Shown here in pieces: positions 32,640 through 44,799 of a stretch of 64,000 nucleotides of DNA. Made by a program: the position numbers and the translations under genes. The notes under the pieces were generated by a model, which was not told the origin of the DNA, searched no databases, and saw only the letters and a program-made list of their open reading frames with translations. Source of the DNA: Boswellia sacra (lineage: Eukaryota; Streptophyta; Magnoliopsida; Sapindales; Burseraceae); assembly GCA_013180625.2 (NCBI GenBank), contig SNVD02013728.1, positions 310,001 through 374,000 on the forward strand. The letters run 5' to 3'. Each line of letters begins with the position of its first letter. Within the stretch, counting starts at the first letter, position 1.

Positions 32640-35238
32640 AATTTTGGAAGGCTATATTAAGAATATAATAAAGAATACCATTAAAGAAGGATACGTTTTA
32701 ATGGTATTCTATATTGAGTTATCATTGGTATAGAGCAAGGAGAGAAGATTGAGCAATCGAGTGCATATATTAAAGGATCATTAATAGTTATTAACAGAAA
32801 AGAGATCTAGACGAGAAGAGGTTGGATCAAAGGAAATTTCTTACAAGTATGGGTCTTCATCTGGTAAGGATAATATTCATCAATTGTTATGCAAAATCTG
32901 CAAGTGCATAGATCATAAAAGTAGTGAATAGGGTATTGTCCTATCGAGATTAGATTACTAATTACCAAACCTATTGTAACTCTAATTTTATTTGAACAAT
33001 GATTAAAATGTGACAATTTAATGAGAATTTAACTAAAGTTAACAAGTACATTGAAAACCAAACAAATAAACAATAGCAATGAATTCAAGGTATGAGAATT
33101 CCAATTTGACTAAACTCTAGGATATCAGATTTCACCTAAATATATTCATTTTAATTCTTAAATATAATAATATTAATGTTTATTCTTATGTTGCCAGCTA
33201 ATTTTATCAATTTCATTGTTACTCTTTTTCAAGCAACAAGAATGTACATCAATTAAGACAGAATTATATCTTTGTCAATTCTAACAAGCTATCAATACCC
33301 ATTAAGATCAAGAAATTCAATAAGGCTGCCCAAATCACATGAATATCTTTATCTTATATCAATTTATGTCAATTGATGGTAATTTAATTAATGACTAATA
33401 TGAATATTACTTTTCAGTCTCAATCTGCATCTCAAATCATGCAAAAGTTGATAAGGCTTTCACAAGCATTAAGCACATAATTAAATTCCTCAACAATATT
33501 AAAATAGACATCAATATATTTAATTTAAAGAATTAATATATTAAAATTTGGCTACGTCTTAATGCTAGAATAAGGAAATTTAGTTCATGAGAAAATTAAA
33601 TAAAACACAAATAAAAATTTGAAGACATGAGTTACAAAGAAAACCAGAAGAACTAGAAATCCTTGAAGAACACTTGAATAATCTTGATTTGATTGCCCAA
33701 ACCTCGTCTCCAAATAGTTGTTAGTTGCTTAATTCCCTAGCTCCCTTTGCGTCCTAAGGGACCAATTTCGAGCCCCAAATATGTCTTAAAACTTTGTATT
33801 TATATGAGGTATGGAAAGGACTGCTGAATCGAGTTGGATTTGGAAAACAAAATATCTCAAGGTTCACACTTGCAAGGGATCGCAATGCTCCCTGTCTCAA
33901 CTCCAAATTCACGCTTGAAATGGACGCGGCCCCTGGAATCTTCCCTCGTGCGGCCTCGCAACCTTGATCTCTGATGCTTCTTCACAATTTATGCACCGTT
34001 TAAACACGAACTCTAATTTTCTCCAAAATTCATCAAATTGATTCAATTTCTTCTTTATCTGCAAACAAGAAATAAAATAGACATAAAAGCATAAAAATAC
34101 CTGAAAAACTAACCAAAATTAGAACCTAGAAATACTAAATTTACAGATAAAAATCCACTTATCATCAATCAATACGGATTAACATAGAATTTTCTTTTGG
34201 TTGGAACTACAATTTAGGATTATTTTGATCCGTAATTGTGTTTGACGAGTGTTGATGGTTATAGATTTAGGGTATTGTATTAAGTAGCCTATTAAGTGAG
34301 TTGTTAAGATCATAAATTTTTGTGATTAGTTACTTTATGATTTTGACCATATGATTTTTATCATAGAAATTAGATAGGTAAACCTTTCATTCAAATTTTA
34401 TTGCTGTAAACGTTTCATTCAAATTTTATTTCAAAAAAAATTATTGAAATTTCTATTGTTCGGAAATTTTTGAAATAAATTAATTTACCTGTCCAAAATC
34501 TTCAAATAAGAAATTTTATGTTGAAATCCTCTGTATTTATATATTTATTCCGAATATTTCTATGGCGCATCTTTTGATGAGCATTGAAATTTATAAAAAA
34601 TTTTGAAGTAAGGTGACTCACTGTTAAATACTATTTGGCAGAAATTTTTTTTATCGAAAACTATATTTCTTTGAAAAGCTTTTGATGTTAAAACTTCACA
34701 AGAAAATACCACAGTAGTCAGTAAATATCTAAAACAATCTTCTAAAAGATTTAGATAGACTCGTGGATTATTTATTAAAAATAATAGATTGAGTATATTT
34801 CTCGTTTGGAAGTCTAATATAAGGACTTTGAAAATGTGTTGAATTCATCGGAATTAATATGATATTTTTACCTTGTTGATCCTCACATACAAGAAGATCA
34901 AAAACTTAATTTTGTCTTGTTTTGATGAGGATTGGGGATTACCAATACAGTGGGATGCAGTTGTTCCAATGCTTAGAGGAACGATTTGGTCGGGATTCGA
35001 TTACAACTTTGAAGTTCAGTAATATCGTTTGGGTTCGATTTGCAACGAATGCTCATATGATTAAATAATATTTTCTTATTGATTAGGATGGTAGTGGCAT
35101 GTTGAAGGGTGGAGATATGATAAAGTATTCAAAATAATTTAATTATTCTTACAAGAGGTTCTTCAATAAAAAATGTTACAAAGAAATAAGTCATAGTCAT
35201 AGTCCTTTTGAACCATCTTTTGAACCATCTGTGAAGAC
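32640..35238. other. Repeat-derived spacer, no gene recognised
   Basis: 32850-34167 is a low-coding block bounded by plus-strand TGGGTCTTCATC and CACTTATCATCA, resembling a degenerate Gypsy-type LTR in minus orientation, but no target duplication is seen. 34170-35090 is AT-rich and featureless. 35120-35238 is the distal part of the UGT-C 3' flank (TTCTTACAAGAGGTTCTTCA, AGTCCTTTTGAACCATC). Confidence 0.4.
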
Positions 35239-35241
35239 TTA

Positions 35242-36219
35242 GGGCCCGTTTGATTGGGCCACTTAAGAGGTTAAAATTTTTTTGTATGTTTGTTTTTATA
35301 TTTAATCATTTATTTTCAGATAAAATTGTCTAAAAATAAAAAGTGAAAATTTATCACTTTTTTTCTTCCAAATGTCTGAAAAATTTGAAATATCTAAACT
35401 GTCCTGTTGTGATAATTTTATTCCATAAATACTCTTTATATTCAATTACTAAAAGTTATATAATTAATTAAAAATATTTCATATTAGAAATAAAAATATA
35501 TTAATATTAAATATTTTATTTTTTATTTTAAATAAAATATTTAAATAATATAATATTACTTACTGCATTTGAAATTCAAATTTTAATTTAAAAATTCAAT
35601 TATGTATGTATATGATATAAAATATATAAAAAGAATTATTACAATAATACAATTTATTTAATAAATATGCATTTGAATTTTTAAAATTTGACTTGTTTTA
35701 CATGCATTGGTCAATAAAATTAAAATAAATAAAAATATAATGTAATAAATTAATTAAAAAATAATTAAAGTATATAATTATTGATAATCTTGACTTATAT
35801 CAAACAAAATATAAATATATTGGTTTTCATGATAAATAAGCTTATTAATTTATTACTATATTAATATTTCAATTTAATTTTGTAAACTATTTATTTTACA
35901 CATATTTAAAGCCATATATTTTAATTTCCATAACAAAAATGAATTTTTTATTTTTAAAATATTGTAATAAATATAACATTAGTTATTTGAATGAAAAAAG
36001 AATTTTGATTTAATTTTAAGAACTTGCACAAATGTAATATAAATATTTTATATTTTTATTATAAGGATAAAAATGTCATATTAAAAATAAAATGTATTTT
36101 TACCACTTTTTTTAAGTGGTATGTAAAAGAGCAAACAAACATCTTATTAAGTGGTATAAATTAAGTCCTAAAAAGTGTTTATATTTAAAAAGTGTCAAGT
36201 GATTTAAACAAACACCACA
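35242..36219. mobile_element. PIF/Harbinger-like non-autonomous element next to the UGT-C stop codon
   Basis: 978 bp, very AT-rich, flanked by TTA at 35239-35241 and 36220-36222. Ends are imperfect inverted repeats: GGGCCCGTTTGATTGGGCCA on the left and, read from the right, TGTGGTGTTTGTTTAAATCA. TTA duplication and GGN-TGTTTG-like termini are the PIF/Harbinger (Tourist) signature. No transposase. Removing it joins the UGT-C stop to a 3' flank matching other copies, which supports the boundaries. Confidence 0.75.
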
Positions 36220-36224
36220 TTAGA

Positions 36225-37891
36225 TTATGCTTTTAGCCATTCAACAAAATGGTTGAAATTATTGTAGGAGCCACCACATTTTTTGATGCTATTCATCACC
36301 TTTTCCTTGAGAGCCAAAGCATTTGCCTTAAACTTTCCACCATCCAGCAGTTCCTCTACTCTACTTTTAATTTCTCCTCGAGTAACTTTTCCTCTTTCAT
36401 CTCGGCCGAACCCCAATCCAACCTTCCAAACATTACATATGTAATTCCCATTATGCATCTGGTCAGCATAGTATGGCCAGCACAAAAATGGGACCCCATT
36501 GCTTAACCCTTCCATGGTGGAGTTCCATCCACAGTGGCTCATGAAGCAAGCAATAGAAGGATGTTCCAGAAACTTTTGCTGAGGTGCCCAACTTATTATA
36601 TGCCCACGAGTGGCAACTCTGTCTTGAAATCCTTCTGGGTAAGCATCATTCATGCCCTCAGTAATATTCGGACGCACAACCCAGAGGAATGGTCTGTTGG
36701 AGAGTTCAAGCCCCATGGCCAATTCCTGGAACTGGGTTCGGTCAAAAAAGGTTGAACTTCCAAATGCAATATAAATGACTGATTGTGGTTGCTGTTGATC
36801 AAGCCATTTCAAACAAGTCAAGTCCTCTGGCCAGAAACTTCCCGCCGAGTCTCCAGACCGGTTGCTTGCCAAAAGTGGGCCAATTGCTAGGAATCTGGGA
36901 TCGAAGTTTAATGCTGCAGGCTCCAGGTCATGAGTTGAATTGCAAAGGACCCATTCTGCCAATTTTATTGATGTGTTGTTTCTAATCGAATTTTCAAAAA
37001 ACATTTTCTGTATTTTCCTGTTGCCAAGGCTAGTCCACCATATGTGTTCTGTGCTCATGGCAGGCATGGTTGGTGACAACTGAAACATTTGTTTCTTCAT
37101 TGGAATGCCTGCAATGAAAAAAAAAAAAAAAAAAGAGAAGTACGTTGCTGTCAACTGTTTACATTATTTCAATTAAGATTACATTTCTAGTTCTGCCTAG
37201 ATCTCTTGAAAATATTTAAAAATAAAATCATAGGTTAAGCATGCTAGATTTATATCTATGAACTCTTAATTTGTTGAATATATGTAAAATATCTAACTTT
37301 CCCCATCTTTATACGCTTTTTCGGGGAATCCAGTTAGTGCCTTGGCTTCATGGTTTTGTGCATGGTTGTTCATTTTAAAACTTTCATGAGTACAACTTGT
37401 AAGGTTTAGCGATAGATGACCTTACCATCGTTGTCAACAAGTCCATCGTCTATCAACTTTTGAAGGCTACATCCTACAACCAGTTGTGTAGCTGCAGCAG
37501 TATATAAGACAGCTCGTTTGATTCCCTTCTCAGCTGCAATTTTCATGGCCCATGGAAGAGTTGGATCTGCAATAACGCAAGTGATCTTGTCAGTGTCTGA
37601 TGCATTAATCTCTTCAATGAGCTCCTCGACTTTCCTTGCCATAAACCAGCTGAAGACTGCTTCAAAACTCTTGCCTGGAGATTCCTGTTCCACTGGAACT
37701 GAAACAAGATGAATTTGACTCCCTATACCGTCCCTAATCGCCAATGCATCCATAACTTTTGTATGATTAAAGTCTGTATTTACAAAAGTAATCTTTACGC
37801 CATGTTTGACTAAGCATTGAGAGAGCTCCATGAAAGGAATTACATGACCTTGTGCTGGGAAAGGTATAACCAAAACATGTGATTTTCCCAT
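36225..37891 (-). CDS. UGT-C: intact UGT83A1-like UDP-glycosyltransferase, two exons
   Basis: Exon 1 is 37891-37426, exon 2 is 37108-36225; the 315-bp intron has GT-AG ends and contains a poly-A run. The joined frame gives 449 aa, close to UGT-B throughout. Catalytic His16 (FPAQGHVIP) and Asp109 (IADP) are present, as are SVIYIAFGS and the PSPG box 329-372 (WAPQQKF...HCGWNSTMEG...ADQ). A cytosolic glucosyltransferase is expected, with unknown acceptor. Oddity: the PSPG box begins WAPQQKFLEH where sister copies have WAPQQKVLEH. A Harbinger-like element lies 3-5 bp past the stop and has displaced the ancestral 3' UTR, so its mRNA must use a polyadenylation site in transposon DNA. Confidence 0.92.
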
Positions 37892-38580
37892 TTGAGTCTT
37901 TCTTTGGTATGCAGGTTCTTTCCTTAATATTTACTTTGACTTCGACAGGGTGCTTGGTGAAAAAATCCGCTATAGCCTTCATCATTTCTTATCACTTTCA
38001 TATACATTTTGTTTTATCACTCTTATTAAAAGAAGTTATCATCAACACTTTTTCTGTAACACCTATAAATCAATATGCGTGTTTTATTACTGGATTAGTA
38101 GTTAATTTTATGTTATTTAAGACCATATTTAAGTTTAAATTTTAAATGTCTCAGTTTTTATTTTGAGCTGAGATGGAAGTTAAAACTTTGGTGAATTATT
38201 TAATTTGTGTAAGTTTCATTTTTTTGTTTATTAGCGCCTCATGAAATAACAGCTGATATCTTAAAACCTTAATTTGCTTGAGGAATTCAACTAATTCAGG
38301 TTGGGTAGTTCCTTTTAGATTTAAAATATGTAAGGTCAAATGTAAGAAAATCTAATTAAAAGATTCTGTCGTGGAAAGAATAAGATAACAATATTCTGAT
38401 CGGATAAAATTAGTTGAAAAGTCAAGGCTTTATGTCAGCCAGTTAATAACAGATGCTTTAAATAAGTAATAAGCCTTTGGTATATATATATTTTTTCTGG
38501 AGTGGAAAAATATCATTTCTTATTGTAATTGAAATCATAAAGGTTTCTTGGATATTTTGGGGAGAAACATAAAAGTAATT
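37892..38580. other. Upstream region of UGT-C (paralogous promoter)
   Basis: Collinear with regions upstream of UGT-D (50757-51190) and UGT-E (55376-55870): CACTCTTATTAAAAGAAGTT, TTATTACTGGATTA.TAGTT and AATTTGCTTGAGGAATTCAA recur. No gene. Confidence 0.65.
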
Positions 38581-38619
38581 AAAATTTGGAGAATTGATAA
38601 TGTTATGGCCATAACAATA

Positions 38620-38790
38620 TTGGGCCTCAATTATTTCTAATACAGTAAGCCCATTACTGTAGCCCATTATTTGGGCCCATTGTCTGGGTCCTATAATGAC
38701 CCATCATGGCTCAATTATTTCTAATACAGTAAGCCCATTACTGTAGCCCATTATCTGGGCCCGTATCTGGGTCCCACAATGACCCATCCT
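38620..38790 (+). repeat. Tandem duplication in the LINE 5' UTR
   Basis: Two copies of an approximately 80-bp unit beginning CTCAATTATTTCTAATACAG and containing TAAGCCCATTACTGTAGCCC, a TGGGCCC block and ATGACCCATC. Reiterated 5' units can be promoter monomers in LINEs; that role is inference here. Confidence 0.8.
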
Positions 38791-39156
38791 GACTCCTATA
38801 TAAACCCTCCGGATTATTGCTCAAGGTATGCACACTTTTCTGAACTTATTCTCTCTCTAGATTTCCTTCACTTTTGAGAGCTTCTCTCTCTAGGAAATTC
38901 TCCCAGAAAATTCCGGAGTGCCGGAAACTGACTTGAGCGTCGGAGGGTCTTCGCCGGCACCACCACCGGCACCCCTGACTGTTTTCCTTTGCTTGCAGGA
39001 CTGGACCCGACGTACGACCCGAGCTCCGACCCGCTTTCCGGCCATCCGGAAACCGTGCATCAACAGATAACAAAAAATTTTCATATTAAAGGATCAATAT
39101 GTCTTTTCTCTTGGCGCAAGTTTAGCAGCTCAAGCTAACATACGCTGTGTCCTACA

Positions 39157-40515
39157 ATGGGGAAGAACCAGCCATGGAGATCCGAAAATCAACAGAATTC
39201 AAGAGCAGTTTTTTCGATCGAATCAATGGAAATCCTTAATAATTTTGAAGCTAATCACAAGAATAGCTCTAACGAAGATACTGAGCAGAAACTTACAAAC
39301 CAAAAACCGTTGGAAGCTTTGGAGAACAAAGAAAAAGATTCAAGAATTGGGGATGGAAAGGAAGAAAAGAAAGCTTGGATTGATTTGTTTCGCAACAATA
39401 GATCAAGATCAGAGGATTGTGCACTGTCTTATGTGCCACCAGTTGTCTCTAATGGGACTCGTGTTGCAAGAATAGAAATTGCTGATGTAGAAAGAGAAGC
39501 CGAAAGCTGGAAACATGTATTGGTAGGTACTGTCTATGGATTACAACCTAAGTTCTGGAAGATTGAAAGATTTGCACTGAATCGGTGGCAAGAATTGGGC
39601 TTAAAATCAGTGCATCTGGTGAAACCAAATCTCTTTGCTTTCGTTTTTGATTCAGAAGAAAACAAGAAAGAGGTCATGAAGGAAGGTCCGATCACGTTTG
39701 ATAAGCATCCTTTTCTTTTACAAGAATGGCGAAGGAAGATGAACTTTAATCTTGAAGAGATTGTATCAATTCCAATTTGGGTTAAATTTCCTCTGCTCCC
39801 GTGGGAATATTGGAGTCCTAGTGCCTTAAGTGCGATTGCAAGTGTGCTGGGGAAACCTTTATTTTCAGATAAATGCACTGTGGAGAGAAAAAAATTGTCG
39901 TATGCTAGGGTCCTCATTGACATGAAATTGACTGGTATTTTCCCAGACCAAGTCACTATTGAAGATAGTGATGGAAGCACAAGGAATCAAGGAGTAATCT
40001 ATGAATGGAAACCTTTCTTCTGTGGAGAATGTAAGAAATTAGGCCACTTATAGAAGCAGTGTCCAAAGAAAACTGATAAAAAACTGTGGGTGGCTAAAAC
40101 TGATGCAGAGACTTCTAGCATAACAGGAGAAGAGCATGATATGCATTGTTCTAAGGAGAATCAGATAGTTGATGAACATAATGTTACAATAGAACAGGAG
40201 AATAATGAAACAAATAATACAGAGGCTCAACCAATTGAAATTGTAAAAGGCAGCAGTTCTAATATGCAGGATGCAGGAGGTCAAGAAGCTGAGGATGGAT
40301 TTCAGTTAGTACAACATTCCAAGAAGAAGCCGAGAAATAAAACTGATACAGGAGACATGATGAGTAGTGGAGGTATGGCACACAGGTATGGAACCAGAAA
40401 CAATAACAAAATAAATAAAAATGCTGCTCCTTTGGTTATAATGGATGGTGGAAAATGTGATAAAACTCAGTCCAAGAGGCCAGGGATGCCTCTTGACAGA
40501 GGCAAATGCTGCTGA
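39157..40515 (+). pseudogene. LINE ORF1 (DUF4283 / zinc-knuckle RNA-binding protein), one stop
   Basis: Begins at the ATG 39157. The first 298 codons contain the plant LINE ORF1 domain (LVGTVYGLQPKFWKIERFAL, PFLLQEWRRKMNF, IWVKFPLLPWEYWS) and the beginning of a CCHC knuckle, FFCGECKKLGHL. A TAG at 40051-40053 falls inside the knuckle just before its last cysteine; the same frame then continues KQCPKK and runs to 40515. The protein would coat LINE RNA. Only this stop interrupts it, so it is a relatively young or read-through-dependent copy. Confidence 0.88.
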
Positions 40516-43500
40516 CGTGGAATATTAGGGTCTACATGACCCCAGCAAACAAGCAGAAGTAAAACAACTGCTTGTTTCTAGGAAGGTTATAGGTGCTGGT
40601 ATTATAGAAACCAGGGTGAAAAAGGCCAACAAAGATAGGATTTGGAGGAACTTGGGCCTTAGGGAATGGGATATAATTACAAATTATGATGTGGTAGATT
40701 TGGGGAGAATATGGTTACTGATTAATAAACATGAGATTGCTGTTGATATATTAAGAATAGAAGAGCAACTCATTCACTGCCGCATTGGTTTTGGTAGAAA
40801 GGAGTTTTTCTGGACTATTGTTTATGGCAGTAACAGCATAAACGAAAGAGAAAATCTGTGGAGTAGCATTATCAACATTAGCATGTCCTGTGATAAACCT
40901 TGGATCTTACAAGGGGACTTTAATGCCATTATTAGTGATGATGATAGACTGGAAGGCAGTAGACTTGATGATAGACATAAAGTTGAATTGGTTAATTGTA
41001 TGAATGCAACAGGTCTTGTGGAATTAAACAGCAGAGGTTGTAAATATACCTGGAGTAATAAACAGATGGACTCTTGTAGAATTTGGCGCAGATTAGACCG
41101 GGCTATTGTTAACATAAAATGGCTTGAGGCATTCCCTGGTTCTTTTACTGACTGTTTGGTGCAGGGCATTTCTGATCATTCTCCCATTCTGGTCTCTTTG
41201 TCTGAAAGTTGTCCCAGCAGAAGGAAAATGTTTAGATACTTTAACTTTTGGTCTCAGCATCCTAGGTTTAGAGACATAGTCAAAGAGGAATGGTTGAGGA
41301 AATATAATGGACATATAATGTTCCAAATGGTTAATAAGCTTCAAAAGATAAAGTTCAGATTACAAGAACTAAACAAATAAGAATATTCAGATATATCTAA
41401 TAGAGTTGAGGAGATGAGGAAAAGTTTATCTGAAACTCAGATGAAGCTACAAACAGATCCTCTAAATAAAAAGATACTGGAATTAGAAAGGGAGCAAGCT
41501 GCCAAGCTTCATCTACTCCTGGGTCAAGAAGAAAGCTTTTATAAACAGAAGTCCAGGGTTAATTGGATTAAGCTGGGAGATTCAAATACAAAGTTTTTTC
41601 ATAATTCTTTGAAAATTCGATATGCCAAAAACCATATTGCCTGCATTACAACTGAAAATGGAGAGATCATAAATGATGATGAAGCCATTCATGAAGCTAT
41701 GACACATTATTACTGCAATTTACTGGGTAAAGATAGTAGAAGAAGGAGGCATATTGATTACAATATCCTGAAATCAGGGTAGACCCTTTCTAATGTTGAG
41801 GTTCAATTACTCTCTGCTCCTGTTTCTGAAGAAGAGGTTGGAAATGCTCTTTTTTCTATTGGCTTAGATAAATCCCCTGGTCTAGATGGCTTTAGTAGTC
41901 ATTTCTTTAAGTCTACTTGGGATATTATCAAAGATGACATCCTTAAGGCTATTCAAAATTCTTTTGCCACTGGTAAAATTCTGAAAGCCATTAATAGAAC
42001 TGTTATTTCAGTCATTCCTAAAACAGCTAATGCTAATGCTCTAAATGATTTCATACCTATTGCTTGCTGTAGTGTTTTATACAAGTGCCTAACTAAAGTA
42101 ATTGCACAAAGGTTAAGGAATATTCTCCCCAACATTATCTCTGGTAACCAGTCTGGATTTATTGCTAACAGATCTATTGTTGACAACATTATATTGGCAC
42201 ATGAACTGGTCAGAAATTATCATAAAAATGAAGGGAAGTCGAACTGTTTGCTGAAGGTAGATCTTAGAAAGGCATATGATTCTATCTCCTGGGATTATAT
42301 GGAAGAAATTCTTATCGGCTTTGGCTTTCCTGATGAATTTAGAAATCTCATTATGAACTGTATTAGAACAGTCTCATTTCAAGTAGTATGGAAAGGCAGT
42401 CCTGGTAGAGTTTTCTGTGGTGCAAAGGGTCTGAGGCAAGGAGATCCCATGTCCCCTTTACTGTTTGTACTGTGTAGGGAATATCTATCTAGGATTTTAC
42501 AGCAGAACATAAATTCCTCTTTCAAATATCATCAGGGTTGTAAGGATATGCAGATCAATCATTTACTGTTTGCAGATGATCTGTTGATGTTCTGTGGAGG
42601 TGATAGATTTTTTGTAAAACACTTGACTCAGGTGATGACTGATTTTGAACAAGTTTCAGGACTGTCTATTAATCAGAACAAGAGTCAGATATTCTTTAAT
42701 AATGTGCCTATGATAATAAAACAAGAGATCTTGGCTCAAGTAGGTTTTGAAGAAGGAAAATTTCCTATGAGATATCTGGGAGTGCCTCTGATTGCTTCCA
42801 GACTCTAAAAATGATTGTAGCAGTATCATTGACAAGATTACGGCTAGAATTCATCTCTGGTCATCTAGATTTTGGTCCTTTGCAGGAAGAAGACAGTTAA
42901 TCCAGTCAGTCCTACATAGCATTCACATTTTCTGGGCCTGCATCTTCATACTGCCGAAAGCCGTTATCAAAGAAATAAATAGAATTTGCAAGAATTTCCT
43001 GTGGAGTGGGTCAGCTGAATATGTCAAAAGAAGCCCTATAGCCCGGAAAGACATTTGTTGCCCAATTTCTGAAGGAGGCCTGGGTTTAAAATGCATTGAG
43101 GCCTGGAACAGAGCTACTGTTTCCAATAACTTATGGAAGCTGCTGACTGATAATAATAACTTGTGGGCTAAATGGATTAGAGTAAATAAAATCAGGAATG
43201 CTTCAGTGTGGAGTATTAATGCAAATAACAAATCAAGTTGGATTTGGAGGGGAATTCTTCATACTCGAAAGTATGTTAAGAATTTAATACACTACAACAT
43301 TGGAGATGGCAAGAAAGTCATATTTTGGTTGGATCCCTGGGTTGAAAATAAGAAAGTAGCTGAGAAATTCACTGAGATTACAATTGAAGGTTCAGGCATT
43401 CCTAAGTATGCTGTAGTAGGTGACTGCCTTCAAGATGGAGGTTGGACTTTTCCAAGAGCTTCATCCCAATATATTGAAGAAGCCTGGAGATACATTTCTA

Positions 43501-44117
43501 CTTCTATCCCTACTTCTAGAAGTGGAACTGATCTGAATCAGTGGAAAGGTAATAAGCAAGGGAGGATGACAATAGCTAGTGCATGGCATCACATTCGGCA
43601 GCATAAGGAACCTGTCTTCTGGGCCAAACTGGTTTGGGGTAAAGGCAGAATTCCTAAATTCAGTTTCATCCTTTGGCTAATCCTAAAGAAAAGAGTCAAG
43701 ACTAAAGATTTATTGTTTAAATGGGGAGTAGTGGATACTGAAAGTTGTGTCTTATGTAATCAAGGCACAGAGACAATTGATCATTGTTTTTACTCTTGTC
43801 CTTTTACTACAAATGTTTGGTCCAGAATATTCACTACCTACAATTTAAAACCCAGAAGCAGGAGCTGGAACAGACTAGTGAGCTGGTTCTGCAGGAAGGC
43901 CCCAGGTAAGAGCAAGCTAGCTTGCTTCAGAAGAGTGGTGCTGGCTTCTACAGCTTATCACATATGGAAGACCAGGAATAGAACAGTCTTTGAAAACAAG
44001 GCACCTAATGTAGATACAACTGTTAATAGTATAAGATACAGTATACTGCTTAAATACAGCAATGTAAATTCTTTAGATTCTTTGTATAGTCTTATTCAGA
44101 AGGTACAGAGTATGTAA
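40506..44117 (+). pseudogene. LINE ORF2 (APE endonuclease and reverse transcriptase), broken
   Basis: Starts at the ATG 40506, overlapping the end of ORF1 by 10 bp. Domains in order: APE-type endonuclease (QGDFNAII near 40915, SDHSPI near 41175), reverse transcriptase (KSPGLDGF, LLKVDLRKAYDSISWDYM, GLRQGDPMSPLLFVL, catalytic FADDLLMF near 42570) and a C-terminal zf-RVT knuckle (CVLCNQGTETIDHCFYSCPF near 43750-43805). Defects: a 1-base loss near 40527, stops at 41378-41380 and 41780-41782, and a 1-base gain near 42806. Catalytic motifs remain readable, but the copy cannot make a full ORF2 protein. Confidence 0.9.
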
Positions 44118-44286
44118 TTGATAGAAGAGGATTCCTTTTGGTTATCAGCAGTTAAAGAACTACTGTGCTTCCTAGTTAGGCTGTAATTGTTTCAAGGCTA
44201 TCCCCTTGACAGTTTTTTTCTTTTTGCTTATAAGAGCAATAAAGCTTTGGTGTTTCCTACCAAAAAAAAAAAATTTGGAGAATTGA

Positions 44287-44799
44287 AGCAAATTTAGTAT
44301 TTTAAAGAAGAGGTTGGGTAGAGTATCTAACTTTAAAGAAGTTACTATTTCTCATAAGGCCTTCCAAAAATTTATGGTTTTTTAATTTTCCTTTTATATT
44401 TTTGAAATATGATCCCAGTACACACAAATGTGAAGGATTTATATTTTATATATTGAAATCATCAGTTAAAAGGATTTGAAAATTTTGAGAATTTTAAAAA
44501 GTTTGCAATGTATTTTACTCTTCATGTAAGAGCTTTCTTCATTCAAAACATCATAAGATAGTCAAGAGAAAGTTTTGGTACAACAGCTGGAACATCTCAA
44601 CAAGTCTAATGAATACGGTTGCCCAGAAGAGATTAACGTTATATTTCTCTTATGTTTTAACACGTTCTCAAATTTTAAATTTTAAAACCTCTCAAAAACA
44701 AGAGATGTGTCAATTTCTAATTGAGCGGTTCTCCTAACAAGTACAGCTACAATTTATTTGAACTATTTGTAAAAACTGACTCTCTTAATCTATGCCTTG
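44287..44799. other. 3' flank of UGT-D
   Basis: Collinear with 53120-53610 downstream of UGT-E, for example TTGTATTTTA.TG-type and GTGTCAATTTCTAATTGA blocks. No gene. Confidence 0.65.

Larger units (their letters stand above)
38598..44270 (+). mobile_element. Full-length LINE (L1-type non-LTR retrotransposon) with 17-bp target duplication
   Basis: About 5.67 kb ending in poly-A (from 44262), flanked by AAAATTTGGAGAATTGA at 38581-38597 and 44270-44286. The same sequence occurs once, uninterrupted, in the paralogous flank of UGT-E (52919-52935, one base different), which is the empty site. It carries ORF1 and ORF2 in slightly overlapping frames, both broken. The 5' region contains a tandem duplication and a TATA-like CCTATATAAACCC near 38795. 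Confidence 0.92.
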
